This document shows, in pieces, positions 52,401-62,854 of a stretch of DNA of 64,000 nucleotides. The position numbers and the translations under genes are program-made. Under the pieces are notes generated by a model. The model saw nothing but the letters and a program-made list of their open reading frames with translations, searched no databases and was not told where the DNA came from. The DNA is from Chiridota heheva. Its lineage: Eukaryota; Echinodermata; Holothuroidea; Apodida; Chiridotidae. The stretch is from NCBI GenBank assembly GCA_020152595.1, contig JAIGNY010002058.1, positions 469,501-533,500 of the forward strand, given 5' to 3'. Numbering within the stretch: the first letter of the stretch is position 1; every line of letters begins with the position of its first letter.

Positions 52401-53565
52401 TGGGACCTGGTTGTTAAGTTATGTACATGTATAGTAGGGGAGTAGGCCTACAGTTACACTGTGACAGAGTAAGGAAATGCAAAGTCTACAAATACTACGA
52501 TAACTCTTTTAATTTTCCAAGCCTAATTTTAAAGTGATATTTAAGAAGTCAAATATATGAGGATTTAAAGGCATTGAGTGGGTAAATTTGAATTAATAAT
52601 GATTTCTTCGGGGATTTCTTATTTATTTACGTTCAGCACATGCTTGATTGTAAATGCTGGATGAGCTGGTAATGGTTTAAGAAAAAAGCGTGGCGAATTT
52701 TTTTTTCTTCTTTATTTTTCAAATGAAAAAAGAACTCTTGAGGCAATATTTTTCTCACTTTTTCTTCGTTTATCATGGACTCATAAACCTGTGGAAAAAG
52801 ACATTGATTGCTTGTAGATATAAAAGAAATGAAGTTCACACACACAATACGGGCTAGAGTCTTAAACCTATTGAGATTTCGGAACTAACAGAGGGCCTTA
52901 GTCTTTAATCCCTTTTAAACATCCTTGTAAATCTTTTGTGTGTGTGAAGCCACAGCAAACCTTGGGGATTAAACGCAATTACAAAAGAATTAATCTCATT
53001 GCTTCCCGCAATACATTAAACGGATTTTTCTGGTTCATAACCACAGATAAACTGTACTTTGAAGTGGACAACTTAAGCAGCATATTGATCGCGATTTCCC
53101 CGCATTCTTAACAATAGTTAATCCGATCACGTTTGTACTCGATGGACAGCGTGAACCATATGATGCAGGGAATTGCATTACACATGCGTTCTCGCTAGCA
53201 CTGTATATGAAACAAAATGAAAGCTCTGTACATGGAAAGCTCATATTAGAAAGCTCTGTACATGAAGATACCATACTGCAAAGCTCAGTTTCTGCAAGGA
53301 TTCAATGTGAACGATTTTTTCCAATGTGTTTTGTGTTGATTATCATCAAGGCAGTTTGAAATAAACTTTATATAGAGGATATACCACCTTCAGGGCAGTT
53401 TCCAAAAATGCCCCTGGAAAATATCAACTGAGAGAAAATTAAGTAAGTTTGTAAAAGAACTTGGAAACAACATCACACTGATTTTAATGGCCCTATTATC
53501 TTTAATTCTTAAATGATTGGTCATTTTACAACCTCATGGCAAACTTTTTAAGCATGTGCAAATTT
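49443..53565. other. Longest repeat-free intron segment (4.1 kb)
   Basis: No tandem arrays apart from short CA tracts near 51358-51372 and 51605-51624. Acceptor-like sites are present (plus strand 49858 and 52103; minus strand about 52792), but none opens a convincing exon, and the flanking exons at 55642 and 45572 already join in phase. Confidence 0.55.
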
Positions 53566-53925
53566 GTTGTACAATCTATTAATGGCTTTTATCTGTTGTG
53601 CAATCTATTAATAGCTGTTATCTGTTGTGCAATCTATTAATAGCTGTTATCTGTTGTGCAATATATTAATAGCTGTTATTTGGGGTGCAATCTATTAATA
53701 GCTGTTATCTGGGGTGCAATCTATTAATAGCTGTTATCTGGGGTGCAATCTATTAATAGCTGTTATATTTTGTCCAATCTATTAATAGCTGTTATCTGTT
53801 GTGCAATCTATTAATAGCTGTTATCTGTTGTGCAATCTATTAACAGCTATTATCTGTTGTGCAATCTATTAATAGCTGTTATCTGGGGTGCAATCTATTA
53901 ATAGCTGTTATCTGTGGTGCTATAC
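53566..53925. repeat. 29-bp minisatellite, about 12 copies
   Basis: Unit CAATCTATTAATAGCTGTTA plus TCTGTTGTG or TCTGGGGTG. Confidence 0.96.
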
Positions 53926-54277
53926 AGTAGTTGTCATTTTCCAATGTAAATCAAAGAATCTTCTTCAACTATAGCTTGAATGGGAGGAATCATGCACTGA
54001 TGCATGTACACACTGCAGTAGTCATGAAAGGTAAAGGTCAAGAATTATTGACAAGAGTTTACACTTGTTAGTTTTTTGGCTGTTACAATACAATTCATCA
54101 AGAACCTTGCATGAAACAGTAATCTGCTGCAACTGATAGCTAATTTCAAAGAATTGCAGGAAGATTTTGAAATGTTTTTTGATCATTTCAAATTACTAAT
54201 TTGATCAACTTGAGCATTAAAAATGTTATTTTCATCAAGTAAAAGCTGTTAACACAGAATTCAATCCTCTCCAAACA
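53926..54277. other. Unique intron sequence
   Basis: Nothing recognised. Confidence 0.45.
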
Positions 54278-55167
54278 ATCAACAGGTGTTGTTCTGTAAG
54301 TAGCGCCACCGTTATAACAATCAACAGGTGTTGTTCTGTAAGTAACACCACTCTTATAACAATCAACAGGTGTTGTTCTGTAAGTAGCACCACCGTTATA
54401 ATGTTGTTCTGTAAGTAGTTCCAACGTTATAACAATCGAGAGGTGTTGTTCTGTAAGTAGCGCCACCGTTATAACAATCTACAGGTGTTGTTCTGTAAGT
54501 AGTACCACCGTTATAACAATCAACAGGTGTTGTTCTGTAAGTAGCACCACCGTTATAATGTTGTTCTGTAAGTAGTTCCAACGTTATAACAATCGAGAGG
54601 TGTTGTTCTGTAAGTAGCGCCACCATTATAACAATCAACAGGTGTTGTTCTGTAAGTAGCACCACCGTTATAACAATCAACAGGTGTTGTTCTTTCAAGT
54701 AGCACCACCGTTATAACAATCAAAAGGTGTTGTTCTGTAAGTAGTGCCACCGTTATAACAATCTACAGGTGTTGTTCTGTAAGTAGTACCACCGTTATAA
54801 CAATCAACAGGTGTTGTTCTGTAAGTAGCACCACCGGTATAACAATCAAAAGGTGTTGTTCTGTAAGTAGCACCACCGTTATAACAATCAACAGGTGTTG
54901 TTCTGTAAGTAGCAGTACCGTTACAACAATCAACAGGTGTTGTTCTGTAAGTAGCACCACCATTATAACAATCAACAGGTGTTGTTCTGTAAGTAGCACC
55001 ACCGTTATAACAATCAACAGGTGTTGTTCTGTAAATAGCACCACCGTTATAATAATCAAAGTGTTGTTCTGTAAGTAGCACCACCGTTATAACAATCAAA
55101 AGGTGTTGTTTTGTAAGTAGCACCACCGTTATAACAATCAACAGGTGTTGTTCTGTAAGTAGCGCCA
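54278..55167. repeat. 42-bp minisatellite, about 21 copies
   Basis: Unit AACAATCAACAGGTGTTGTT plus CTGTAAGTAGCACCACCGTTAT. Some units lack the first 18-20 bp (near 54398 and 54558). CTGTAAGTAG is a donor-like motif, but on the plus strand, antisense to the host gene. Confidence 0.96.
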
Positions 55168-55340
55168 CCAGTATGTGTCATGCGCCACCAGTATGTGTCA
55201 TGCACCACCGTTATGTGTCATGCGCCACCGTTGTGTGTCATGCGCCACCGTTATGTGTCATGCGCCACCGTTGTGTCATGCGCCACCGTTATGTGTCATG
55301 CGCCACCGTTATGTGTCATGCGCCACCGTTATGTGACATG
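55167..55340. repeat. 20-bp repeat, about 9 copies, sharing sequence with the neighbouring 42-bp array
   Basis: Unit GCGCCACCGTTATGTGTCAT. The GCGCCACCGTTAT part is the tail of the adjacent 42-bp unit, so this array appears to have budded from the last 42-bp copy. Confidence 0.93.
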
Positions 55341-55410
55341 AGTAACTCTAACAATGACCATTATGTCACAAAAACATCTACCCCTTACAAAACTACATAA
55401 TCGCTCAAAA

Positions 55411-55650
55411 TCATGGGTTACCACTTCCTACCTCTAGCTTTTAACATTCTGGGTCACAACAGCCTCCAAACCTTACCATTCTGGATCACTTCCTACCCCT
55501 AGCCCTTAACATTCTGGGTCACAACTTCCTCTAGCACTTACCATTCTGGATCACGACTACCCCTAGGCCTTAACATTCTGGGTCATAACTGCCTCTAGCA
55601 CTTGACATTCTAGGTTACATGCAACTACCTCTAACCCTTACCATTCTGTC
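55411..55650. repeat. 31-37-bp imperfect repeat, about 7 copies, containing exon donor copies
   Basis: Units built on CTCTAGCACTTACCATTCTG (CATTCTGGGTCA at about 55446, 55477, 55510, 55542, 55576, 55606, 55643). The last copy is the real exon end and donor of the exon at 55642 (inverse: CAGAATG|GTAAGG). At 55535-55541 the inverse reads AATG|GTAAGTG. Confidence 0.88.
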
Positions 55651-55758
55651 CTCAATCCAGCTTGTAAGGTCAAAGGTCAAAGATCCTCCAAGTTCCCGGG
55701 TCAGCTGCGTAGAATCTATGTCTTTGTGGAGATCCTGAAGTGAATCACAGAGTACAAT
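55642..55758 (-). CDS. MCF2L: Exon, C-terminal end of CRAL-TRIO/Sec14 domain, MCF2/MCF2L-like RhoGEF
   Basis: Exactly 39 codons, phase 0 at both ends, with acceptor ATTCTCAG and donor ATG|GTAAGG. The peptide has the signature DLHKDIDSTQLTRELGG followed by SLTFDLTSWI. The pattern 'L.DLH..ID.SQLT.ELGG.L.....W' closes the Sec14-like domain of MCF2, MCF2L, Trio, Kalirin and SESTD1. In this family the Sec14 domain binds phosphoinositides and helps keep the exchange factor inactive and membrane-targeted (family knowledge). Translation continues in phase into the exon at 45572, giving WIEDRM then AIERF, as expected for the start of the region after the Sec14 domain. The intronic side of the donor is part of a tandem array (55411-55650) whose units repeat this splice site. 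Confidence 0.9.
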
Positions 55759-56047
55759 CTGAGAATAACAAAACCAGACAATCTGAGAAAAACAAAACTA
55801 GACCAAGAAGATGAAGAATGAAAGCAACTATCTCTTGCAATGGAAATATTCCTTCTTAATGAATGTATGAGAAATGCACTTGGTAGCAAAATATTATTAC
55901 AGCTTCAGTGTGCATGTTTGTGTTTGCAATTATAATTCAAAGTACCTTAAGGAATTTATCTTTTCATCAAAAGACATTTGCTTCAACAGGTATTATGCTG
56001 TAATGTGCAAGTAGTCTATTGATAAGATGTATCAACTTGGAATTGAG
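55759..56047. other. Unique intron sequence
   Basis: Short intron piece upstream of the CRAL-TRIO exon; nothing else recognised. Confidence 0.45.
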
Positions 56048-56728
56048 AATCTGACATTACTTCATGACACCAGGATCTGACAGTACTTCATGACACCAGG
56101 ATCTGACAGTAATTCATGACACCAGGATCTGACAGTACTTCATGACACCAGGATCTGACAATACTTCATGACACCAGGATCTGACAGTACTTCATGACAC
56201 CAGGATCTGACATTACTTCATGACACCAGGATCTGAGAGTACTTCATGACACCAGGATCTGACAGTACTTCATGGCACCAGGATCTGACAGTATTTCATG
56301 ACATCAGGATCTGACATTACTTCATGACACCAGGATCTGATATTACTTCATGACACCAGGATCTGACAGTACTTCATGACACCAGGATCTGACAGTACTT
56401 CATGACACCAGGATCTGACAGTACTTCATGACACCAGGATCTGACAGTACTTCATGGCACCAGGATCTGACAGTATTTCATGACACCAGGATCTGACAGT
56501 ACTTCATGACACCAGGATCTGACAGTACTTCATGGCACCAGGATCTGACAGTATTTCATGACACCAGGATCTGACAGTACTTCATGGCACCAGGATCTGA
56601 CAGTACTTCATGACACCAGGATCTGACATTACTTCATGACACCAGGATCTGACAGTACTTCATGACACTAGGATCTGACAGTACTTCATGACACCAGGAG
56701 CTGACATTACTTCATGACAACAGGATTT
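56048..56728. repeat. 26-bp minisatellite, about 26 copies
   Basis: Unit CTTCATGACACCAGGATCTG plus ACAGTA; variants CATGGCACC, CAGTATTTC and CATTAC recur in order. Confidence 0.97.
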
Positions 56729-57061
56729 GTGATGTCAGTCATTTTAACATGAAACCTTGGTGGTTTAGCATGCCATACCTTCGGTGCTCTACTGACCATT
56801 CATATTAAGGTTATCTTTAGAATTGAGGCACACCTTCCAAAGCAGTGTCTAAATATAAATAAACTAATCTTGCCTAAATAAAAATAAACCAATCATTGCC
56901 AAAATATAAATAAACTAATCATGTCATACCTTTACCCCGTACCTTCTCAAAAAAAAGAAGGTTGATTCTAAAATAAACATACTTCAAATATCAAAAAATA
57001 AGCTAGCCCCCTGAAATCCCCTCCTTCACTTCTACACAATAGCAACCTACCCATCCTCCAG
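56729..57061. other. Unique intron sequence
   Basis: A short ATAAATAAACTAATC repeat of about three copies lies near 56850-56925; nothing else. Confidence 0.5.
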
Positions 57062-58360
57062 TTTTGTACAATTCTTGCGCATGATGAACAACAAGCAAAG
57101 GGAGGGGGAGGGTAGAGCATGCCACTGCTCTCTTACAATGCTTGCGCATGATGAACAACAAGCAAAGGGGAAGGGGGGGGGGGGGGAATAGAGCATGCCA
57201 CTGCTCGCTTACAATGCTTGCGCATGATGAACAACAAGCAGAGGGGGAGTAGAGCATGCCACTGCTCCCTTACAATTCTTGCGCATGATGAACAACAAGC
57301 AGAGGAGGAGGGGGTAGAGCATGCCACTGCTCCTTACAATTCTTGCGCATGATAAACAACAAGCAGAGGGGGTAGAGCATGCCACTGCTCCTTACAATTC
57401 TTGCGCATGATGAACAGCAAGTAGAGGGGGGGGGTAGAGCATGCCACTGGCATGATGAACAACAAGCAGAGGGAAGGGGGTAGAGCATGCCACTGCTCCT
57501 TACAACGCTTGCGCATGATGAACAACAAGGGGGTAGAGCATGCCACTGCTCCTTACAATGCTTGCGCATGATGAACAACAAGCAGAGAGGGGGTGGGGTA
57601 GAGCATGCCACTGCTCCTTACAATAGTTGAGCATGATGAACAACAAGCAGAAAAGGGGGTAGAGCATGCCACTGCTCCTTACAATGTTTGCGCATGATGA
57701 ACAACAAGCAGAGGAAGGAGGGGGTATAGCATGCCACGGCTCCTTACAATGCATGCGCATGATGAACAACAAGCAGAGAGGGGGGGTAGAGCATGCCACT
57801 GCTCCCTTACAATGCTTAATGCTTGCATGATGAACAACAAGCAGAAGAAAGGGGGAAGTAGAGCATGCCACTGCTCCTTACAATGCTTGCGCATGATGAA
57901 TAACAAGCGGGGGTAGAGCATGCCACTGCTCCTTATAATGCTTGCGCATGATGAACAACAAGCAGAGGGGCGGGAAGGGGGAGGTAGAGCATGCCACTGC
58001 TCCCTTACAATTCTTGCGCATGATGAACAACAAGCAGAGGGGGAGGGGATAGAGCATGTCACTGCTCCTTACAATGCTTGCGCATGATGAACAAGCAAAG
58101 GGAGGGGGTAGAGCATACCACTGCTCCTTACAATGCTTGCGCATGATGAACAACAAGCAGAGGAAGGAGGGGGTATAGCATGCCACTGCTCCCTTACAAT
58201 GCATGCGCATGATGAACAACAAGCAGAGAGGGGGAGGGGTAGAGCATGCCACTGCTCCCTTACAATGCTTGCGAACGATAAACAACAAGCAGAAGGGGGA
58301 AGGGGGGGGGAGGTAGAGCAGCCACTGCTCCCTTACAATGCTTGCGCATGATGAACAACA
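57062..58360. repeat. ~57-bp minisatellite, about 22 copies
   Basis: Units contain GAGCATGCCACTGCTCCTTA, CAATGCTTGCGCATGATGAA and CAACAAGCAGAG, then a variable G run. The G-run length explains the uneven period (48-65 bp) and the many short frames. It starts about 15 bp from the donor of the exon at 58376. Confidence 0.95.
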
Positions 58361-58375
58361 AATGACACATCTCAC

Positions 58376-58418
58376 CTTTGAATCATAGCGATCCATAACA
58401 AAGTCATAATATTCCACA
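58376..58418 (-). CDS. MCF2L: Exon (probable), CRAL-TRIO/Sec14 domain, MCF2/MCF2L-like RhoGEF
   Basis: Short coding segment ending in DFVMDRYDSK. It is followed by a good 5' splice site (AAAG then GTGAGA) with the exon closing in phase 0, and the next exon at 55758 opens in phase 0. The residues fit the stretch just before the last strand of the CRAL-TRIO lipid-binding fold in Dbl/DBS proteins, but similarity is only moderate. The upstream edge is uncertain. An AG at 58419-58420 gives a 43-nt exon and an AG at 58435-58436 a 59-nt exon; neither has a strong pyrimidine tract. The exon is wedged between a 57-bp array on its donor side and a 16-bp array on its acceptor side. It may be missing some sequence or be an alternative exon. 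Confidence 0.55.
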
Positions 58419-58424
58419 CTTATT

Positions 58425-58650
58425 GTAATATCCACTTACTGTAGAATCCACCTACTGTAGTATCCACTTACTGTGGTATCCACTTACTGTGGTATCCACT
58501 TACTGTGGTATTCACTTACTGTGGTATCCACTTACTGTGGTATCCACTTACTGTAGTATCCACTTACTGTAGTATCTACTTACTGTAGTATCCACTTACT
58601 GTAGTATCCACTTACTGTAGTATCCACTTACTGTAGTATCCACTTAGTAT
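58425..58650. repeat. 16-bp minisatellite, about 13 copies, at an exon acceptor
   Basis: Unit TCCACTTACTGTAGTA (inverse TACTACAGTAAGTGGA, carrying an acceptor-like TACTACAG). The last degenerate unit runs into the exon at 58418. Confidence 0.94.
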
Positions 58651-59004
58651 CCATATGGAAGTATCCTTCGGTTTAAAGACCTAACTATGAATACAAATGT
58701 ACATTGTATACATACAGCTCTGCTGTATGACTAATGGGTTGTGTTACATGGTGGGGAGGAAGAACACTGTTACAGAGAGGAAAGACTTGATTTTATCCCG
58801 AGTGAAAGAAAATGTAAAATCACCAGAGGGCTAATAAAGCAGTAACGTCATGCGAGCTGATGATAACTGCATGCTGCGGTTCAACAGTTTAAATCAAGAC
58901 CTGAAAAGTTTCCATCAGCACAAATGAAAATAATAACTTTTATTTCTTTATTCAAAATAACTTCAAGAAGAAATGAATGGTCAATAAATGGGCTGTACTT
59001 TATA
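58651..59004. other. Unique intron sequence
   Basis: Nothing recognised. Confidence 0.45.
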
Positions 59005-59982
59005 AGCAATTGGTCAGTAAATAAACTGTCCTTTACAATTGGTCAGTAAATAGACTGTCCTTTACAATTGGTCAGTAAATAGACTGTCCTTTACAATTAG
59101 TCAGTAAATAAACTGTCCTTTACATTTGGTCAGTAAATAGACTGTCCTTTACAATTGGTCAGTAAATAGACTGTCCTTTACAATTGGTCAGTAAATAGAC
59201 TGTCCTTTACAATTGGGCAGTAGATAGACTGTCCTTTACAATTGGTCAGTAAATAGACTGTCCTTTACAATTGGTCAGTAAATAGACTGTCCTTTACAAT
59301 TGGTCAGTAAATAGACTGTCCTTTACAATTGGTCAGTAAATAGACTGTCCTTTACATTTGGTCAGTAAATAGACTGTCCTTTACAATTGGTCAGCAAATA
59401 GACTGTCCTTTACAATTGGTCAGTAAATAGACTGTCCTTTACAATTGGTCAGTAAATAAACTGTCCTTTACAATTGGTCAGTAAATAGACTGTCCTTTAC
59501 AATTGGTCAGTAAATAGACTGTCCTTTACAATTGGTCAGTAAATAGACTGTCCTTTACAATTGGTCAGTAAATAGACTGTCCTTTACAATTGGTCAGTAA
59601 ATAGAGTACAATTGGTCAGCAAATAGCCTGTCCTTTACAATTAGACTGTCAATTGGTCAATAAATAGACTGTCCTTTACAATTGGTCAGTAAATAGACTG
59701 TCCTTTACAATTGGTCAGTAAATAGACTGTCCTTTACAATTGGTCAGTAAATAGACTGTCCTTTACAATTGGTCAGTAAATAAACTGTCCTTTACATTTG
59801 GTCAGTAAATAGACTGTCCTTTACAATTGGTCAGCAAATAGACTGTCCTTTACAATTGGTCAGTAAATAGACTGTCCTTTACAATTGGTCAGTAAATAGA
59901 CTGTCCTTTACAATTGGTCAATAAATAGACTGTCCTTTACAATTGGTCAGTAAATTGACTGTCCTCTACAATTGGTCAGTAA
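59005..59982. repeat. 29-bp minisatellite, about 33 copies
   Basis: Unit TTGGTCAGTAAATAGACTGT plus CCTTTACAA; one disrupted zone near 59600-59660. Confidence 0.97.
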
Positions 59983-60241
59983 TTTTTGATAAATGTTTTG
60001 CAACTTCACATACCCAATAATTCTGAATCAATTTGTTAAGTTCAGTTGATTTCATTTCTGACCTGACAGTTATAACATTTGCTGTGAATTACAATGGCCC
60101 CATTGCTGATTACAATTACAGCAGATTGATTTCTTACCCCGTTTTCTGGTCACTTAAAGGAGTATATCCAGAGATATTTAAAAAAGAAATAAATACAACA
60201 AAAGGAATTACTCAATACCTGAATAGCAAATAGGAAGGGAA

Positions 60242-60750
60242 ATGGCATCCCATAGAGGAACGCTAAACTGGCATCCCATAGAGCCCATCTGGCCCGCCAC
60301 ACAATACAATCTGGCCCGCGAACAATAGTCATTATATAATGCAATACAGTGCATTGCATGTAAGATCAATCTGAATGAGATCGGTAAAAATCGCAAAATA
60401 CTCGTTTATTTTAGATTTTTCCTAGGCAGATCAGCTCACTAAAACATCGCAGCTTATCAAATAAAATGCTATCTTTAGTTCCGCTATAAATTGGGTTTGC
60501 GGCTTGTCAAAGGAAGGCGGATAAAAAAAACGCCAACATCTGGTATACATCCTTATCGCGCTTGCTCTGAAGTTGTTTGTATTCGGGGATTGTTTTGACG
60601 GATTTTGTTTGTCACATGATACTGGTTTTGCCACGCAATTGGCCCACAGCCTGAAGCTGTTGTGAAATGATAGCCCTTCTATTTTTTTTATCAAGAACCC
60701 TTGCCATAGAGGAACTCTAAACTGGCATCCCATAGAGGAACATTAAAAGG
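60242..60750. other. Segment bounded by direct repeats, possibly an insertion
   Basis: CCATAGAGGAACGCTAAACT plus GGCATCCCATAGAG is present at 60250-60283 and, with one to two changes, at 60704-60737. The ~420 bp between them are not repetitive. This could be a mobile insertion with a long target duplication or an old local duplication. I see no terminal inverted repeats or coding sequence. Confidence 0.55.
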
Positions 60751-61047
60751 CATATGAATGGGTTTCTAATAAAATAGTTATCTCTTTATCAAATCTCTTC
60801 TCCATTTCCAATGTTGGGCAGAGCATGGATTAGCTACAATCTTGGACATTCTCTTACTCTTATTCTATTTTTATTTTTGTATAATTAAAAATCATTGAAA
60901 AGACAGGAAGTCCATTCCTGCTGGAAGTTTAGTACAGGTAAAGCCATATTTGCTGCACCACTTCAAAGAATTATGATGTGCATTTTTCTAATCAATTACA
61001 AAAGAAAATACATCACAAACTTGCATGTACACATGCCTAAAATTTTA
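60751..61047. other. Unique intron sequence
   Basis: Nothing recognised. Confidence 0.45.
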
Positions 61048-61566
61048 AAATGCTACTAAATGATCATTTCAAAATGCTACTATATGATCATTTCAAAACG
61101 CTACTATATGATCATTTCAAAATACTAAGTGATCTTTGCAAAAGGCTACTAAATGATCATTTTGAAACGCTACTATATGATCATTTCAAAATACTAAGTG
61201 ATCATTTCAAAAGGCTACTAAATGATCATTTCAAAATGCTACTATATGATCATTTCAAAACGCTACTCAATCATTTCAAAATACTACTCAATGATCATTT
61301 CAAAATGCTACTCAATAATCATTTCAAAATGCTACTCAATGATCACTTCAAAATGCTACTCAATGATCAAAATGCTACTCAATGATCATTTCAAAATGCT
61401 ACTCAATGATCATTTCAAAATGCTACTAAATAATCATTTCAAAATGCTACTAAATAATCATTTCGAAATGCTACTAAATGATCATTTTAAAATGCTACTA
61501 AATAATTATTTCAACTGGCTACTAAATGATCATTTCAAAGCGCTGCTAAATGATCATTTTAAAATA
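61048..61566. repeat. 24-bp minisatellite, about 21 copies
   Basis: Unit AAAATGCTACTAAATGATCA plus TTTC, containing the 12-bp palindrome AAATGATCATTT in the commonest form. Confidence 0.96.
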
Positions 61567-61899
61567 ACCACTTCCATGGTTACATGTATGTGTAGCTTTT
61601 AAAGCATGGTGCCTCTACATACCCAGCCTTCTAATTGTCCCCATTGTTAAAGAGAATGCATCTTATCTGCTAAGCCATGACATAAGGACTTTACCATGGG
61701 GCGTTCAGTTAGGTTTGTAGAGGGAGGCTCATTTTGGAATCATGCAGTTGACCACCTAATTCATATCTTAATACAATCAAAATGCTACCCTTCTCAGAAA
61801 TGTTGTCAGATCCATGTTCAATATCACCAATTCATTATCACTATAAGTAGAAACAAGATATGAAGGTAGGTAACCTAGAGATACTGACCTTGGAAAGGA
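61567..61899. other. Unique intron sequence
   Basis: Nothing recognised. Confidence 0.45.
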
Positions 61900-62549
61900 A
61901 GCTTACCTGAATTAGGATAAGCTTAACCCTTAGCTTACCTGGATTAGGGTAAGCCAAACACTAAGCTTACCTGGATTAGGGTAAGCCAAACACTAAGCTT
62001 ACCTGGATTAGAGTAAGCATAATCCTAACTGGATTAAGGTAAGCCAAACACTAAGCTTACCTGGATTAGGGTAAGCATACCCTAACTGGATTAAGGCAAG
62101 CCTAACCCTAAGCTTACCTGGATTAGGGTAAACCTAACCCTACGCTTACCTGGATTAGGGTAAGCCTAACCCTAAGCTTACCTCAATTAGGGTAAGCCTA
62201 ACCCTAAGCTTACCTGGATTAGGGTAAGCCTAAACCTATGCTTACATGGATTAAGGTAAGCTTACCTGGAATAGGGTAAGCCTAACCCTAAGCTTACCTG
62301 AATTATGGTAGGCCTAAACCTAAGCTTACCTGGATTAGGGTAAACCTAACCCTAAGCTTACCTGGATTAAGGTAAGCCTAACCCTAAGCTTACCTAGATT
62401 AGAGTAAGCCTAAACCTGTGCTTACATGGATTATGGTAAGCTTACCTGGATTAGTGTAAGCCTAACCCTAAGCTTACCTGAATTAGGGTAGGTCTAAACC
62501 TAAGCTTACCTGGATTAGGGTAAGCCTAACCCTAAGCTTACCTGGATGT
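61900..62549. repeat. ~32-bp minisatellite with telomere-like motifs, about 20 copies
   Basis: Unit AGCTTACCTGGATTAGGGTA plus AGCCTAACCCTA. It contains both TTAGGGT and ACCCTAA and both GGTAAGC and GCTTACC, so each unit can fold in two ways. Confidence 0.94.
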
Positions 62550-62854
62550 GAAACCCATCCCTGCTCATCAAATTACTACATGTAAGGGTATGGCTGAATG
62601 CACGATAAGATATAACTTACAGCTGTTTGCAATTCTTCATTTGCATATCAGGAATAACATCGCCAGCCCCTAACATAATCTCTTTAGACAATACCACTCT
62701 TGTTCAAAACTGAAGATGAATAGTTTATAAATAACATCAAGTTCCCTAGACCCCCACCGTTTGGACATTGACATCAAATTGTCGACCCCATTTTTTTTAG
62801 ATGCTGCCTACACCACTGGTAGCAATAATCACCTTCCTTATAATATATGCTGCA
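62550..62854. other. Unique intron sequence
   Basis: Nothing recognised. Confidence 0.45.

Noticed and set aside
52633-52791. Minus-strand frame after a TTTTTCCACAG acceptor (VYESMINEEKVRKI...)
   Set aside because: No family resemblance and no clear donor; the flanking exons at 55642 and 45572 already join in phase at a conserved position.
54278-55167. Array of functional 5' splice sites (CTGTAAGTAG in each unit)
   Set aside because: The motif is on the plus strand, antisense to the only gene supported here.
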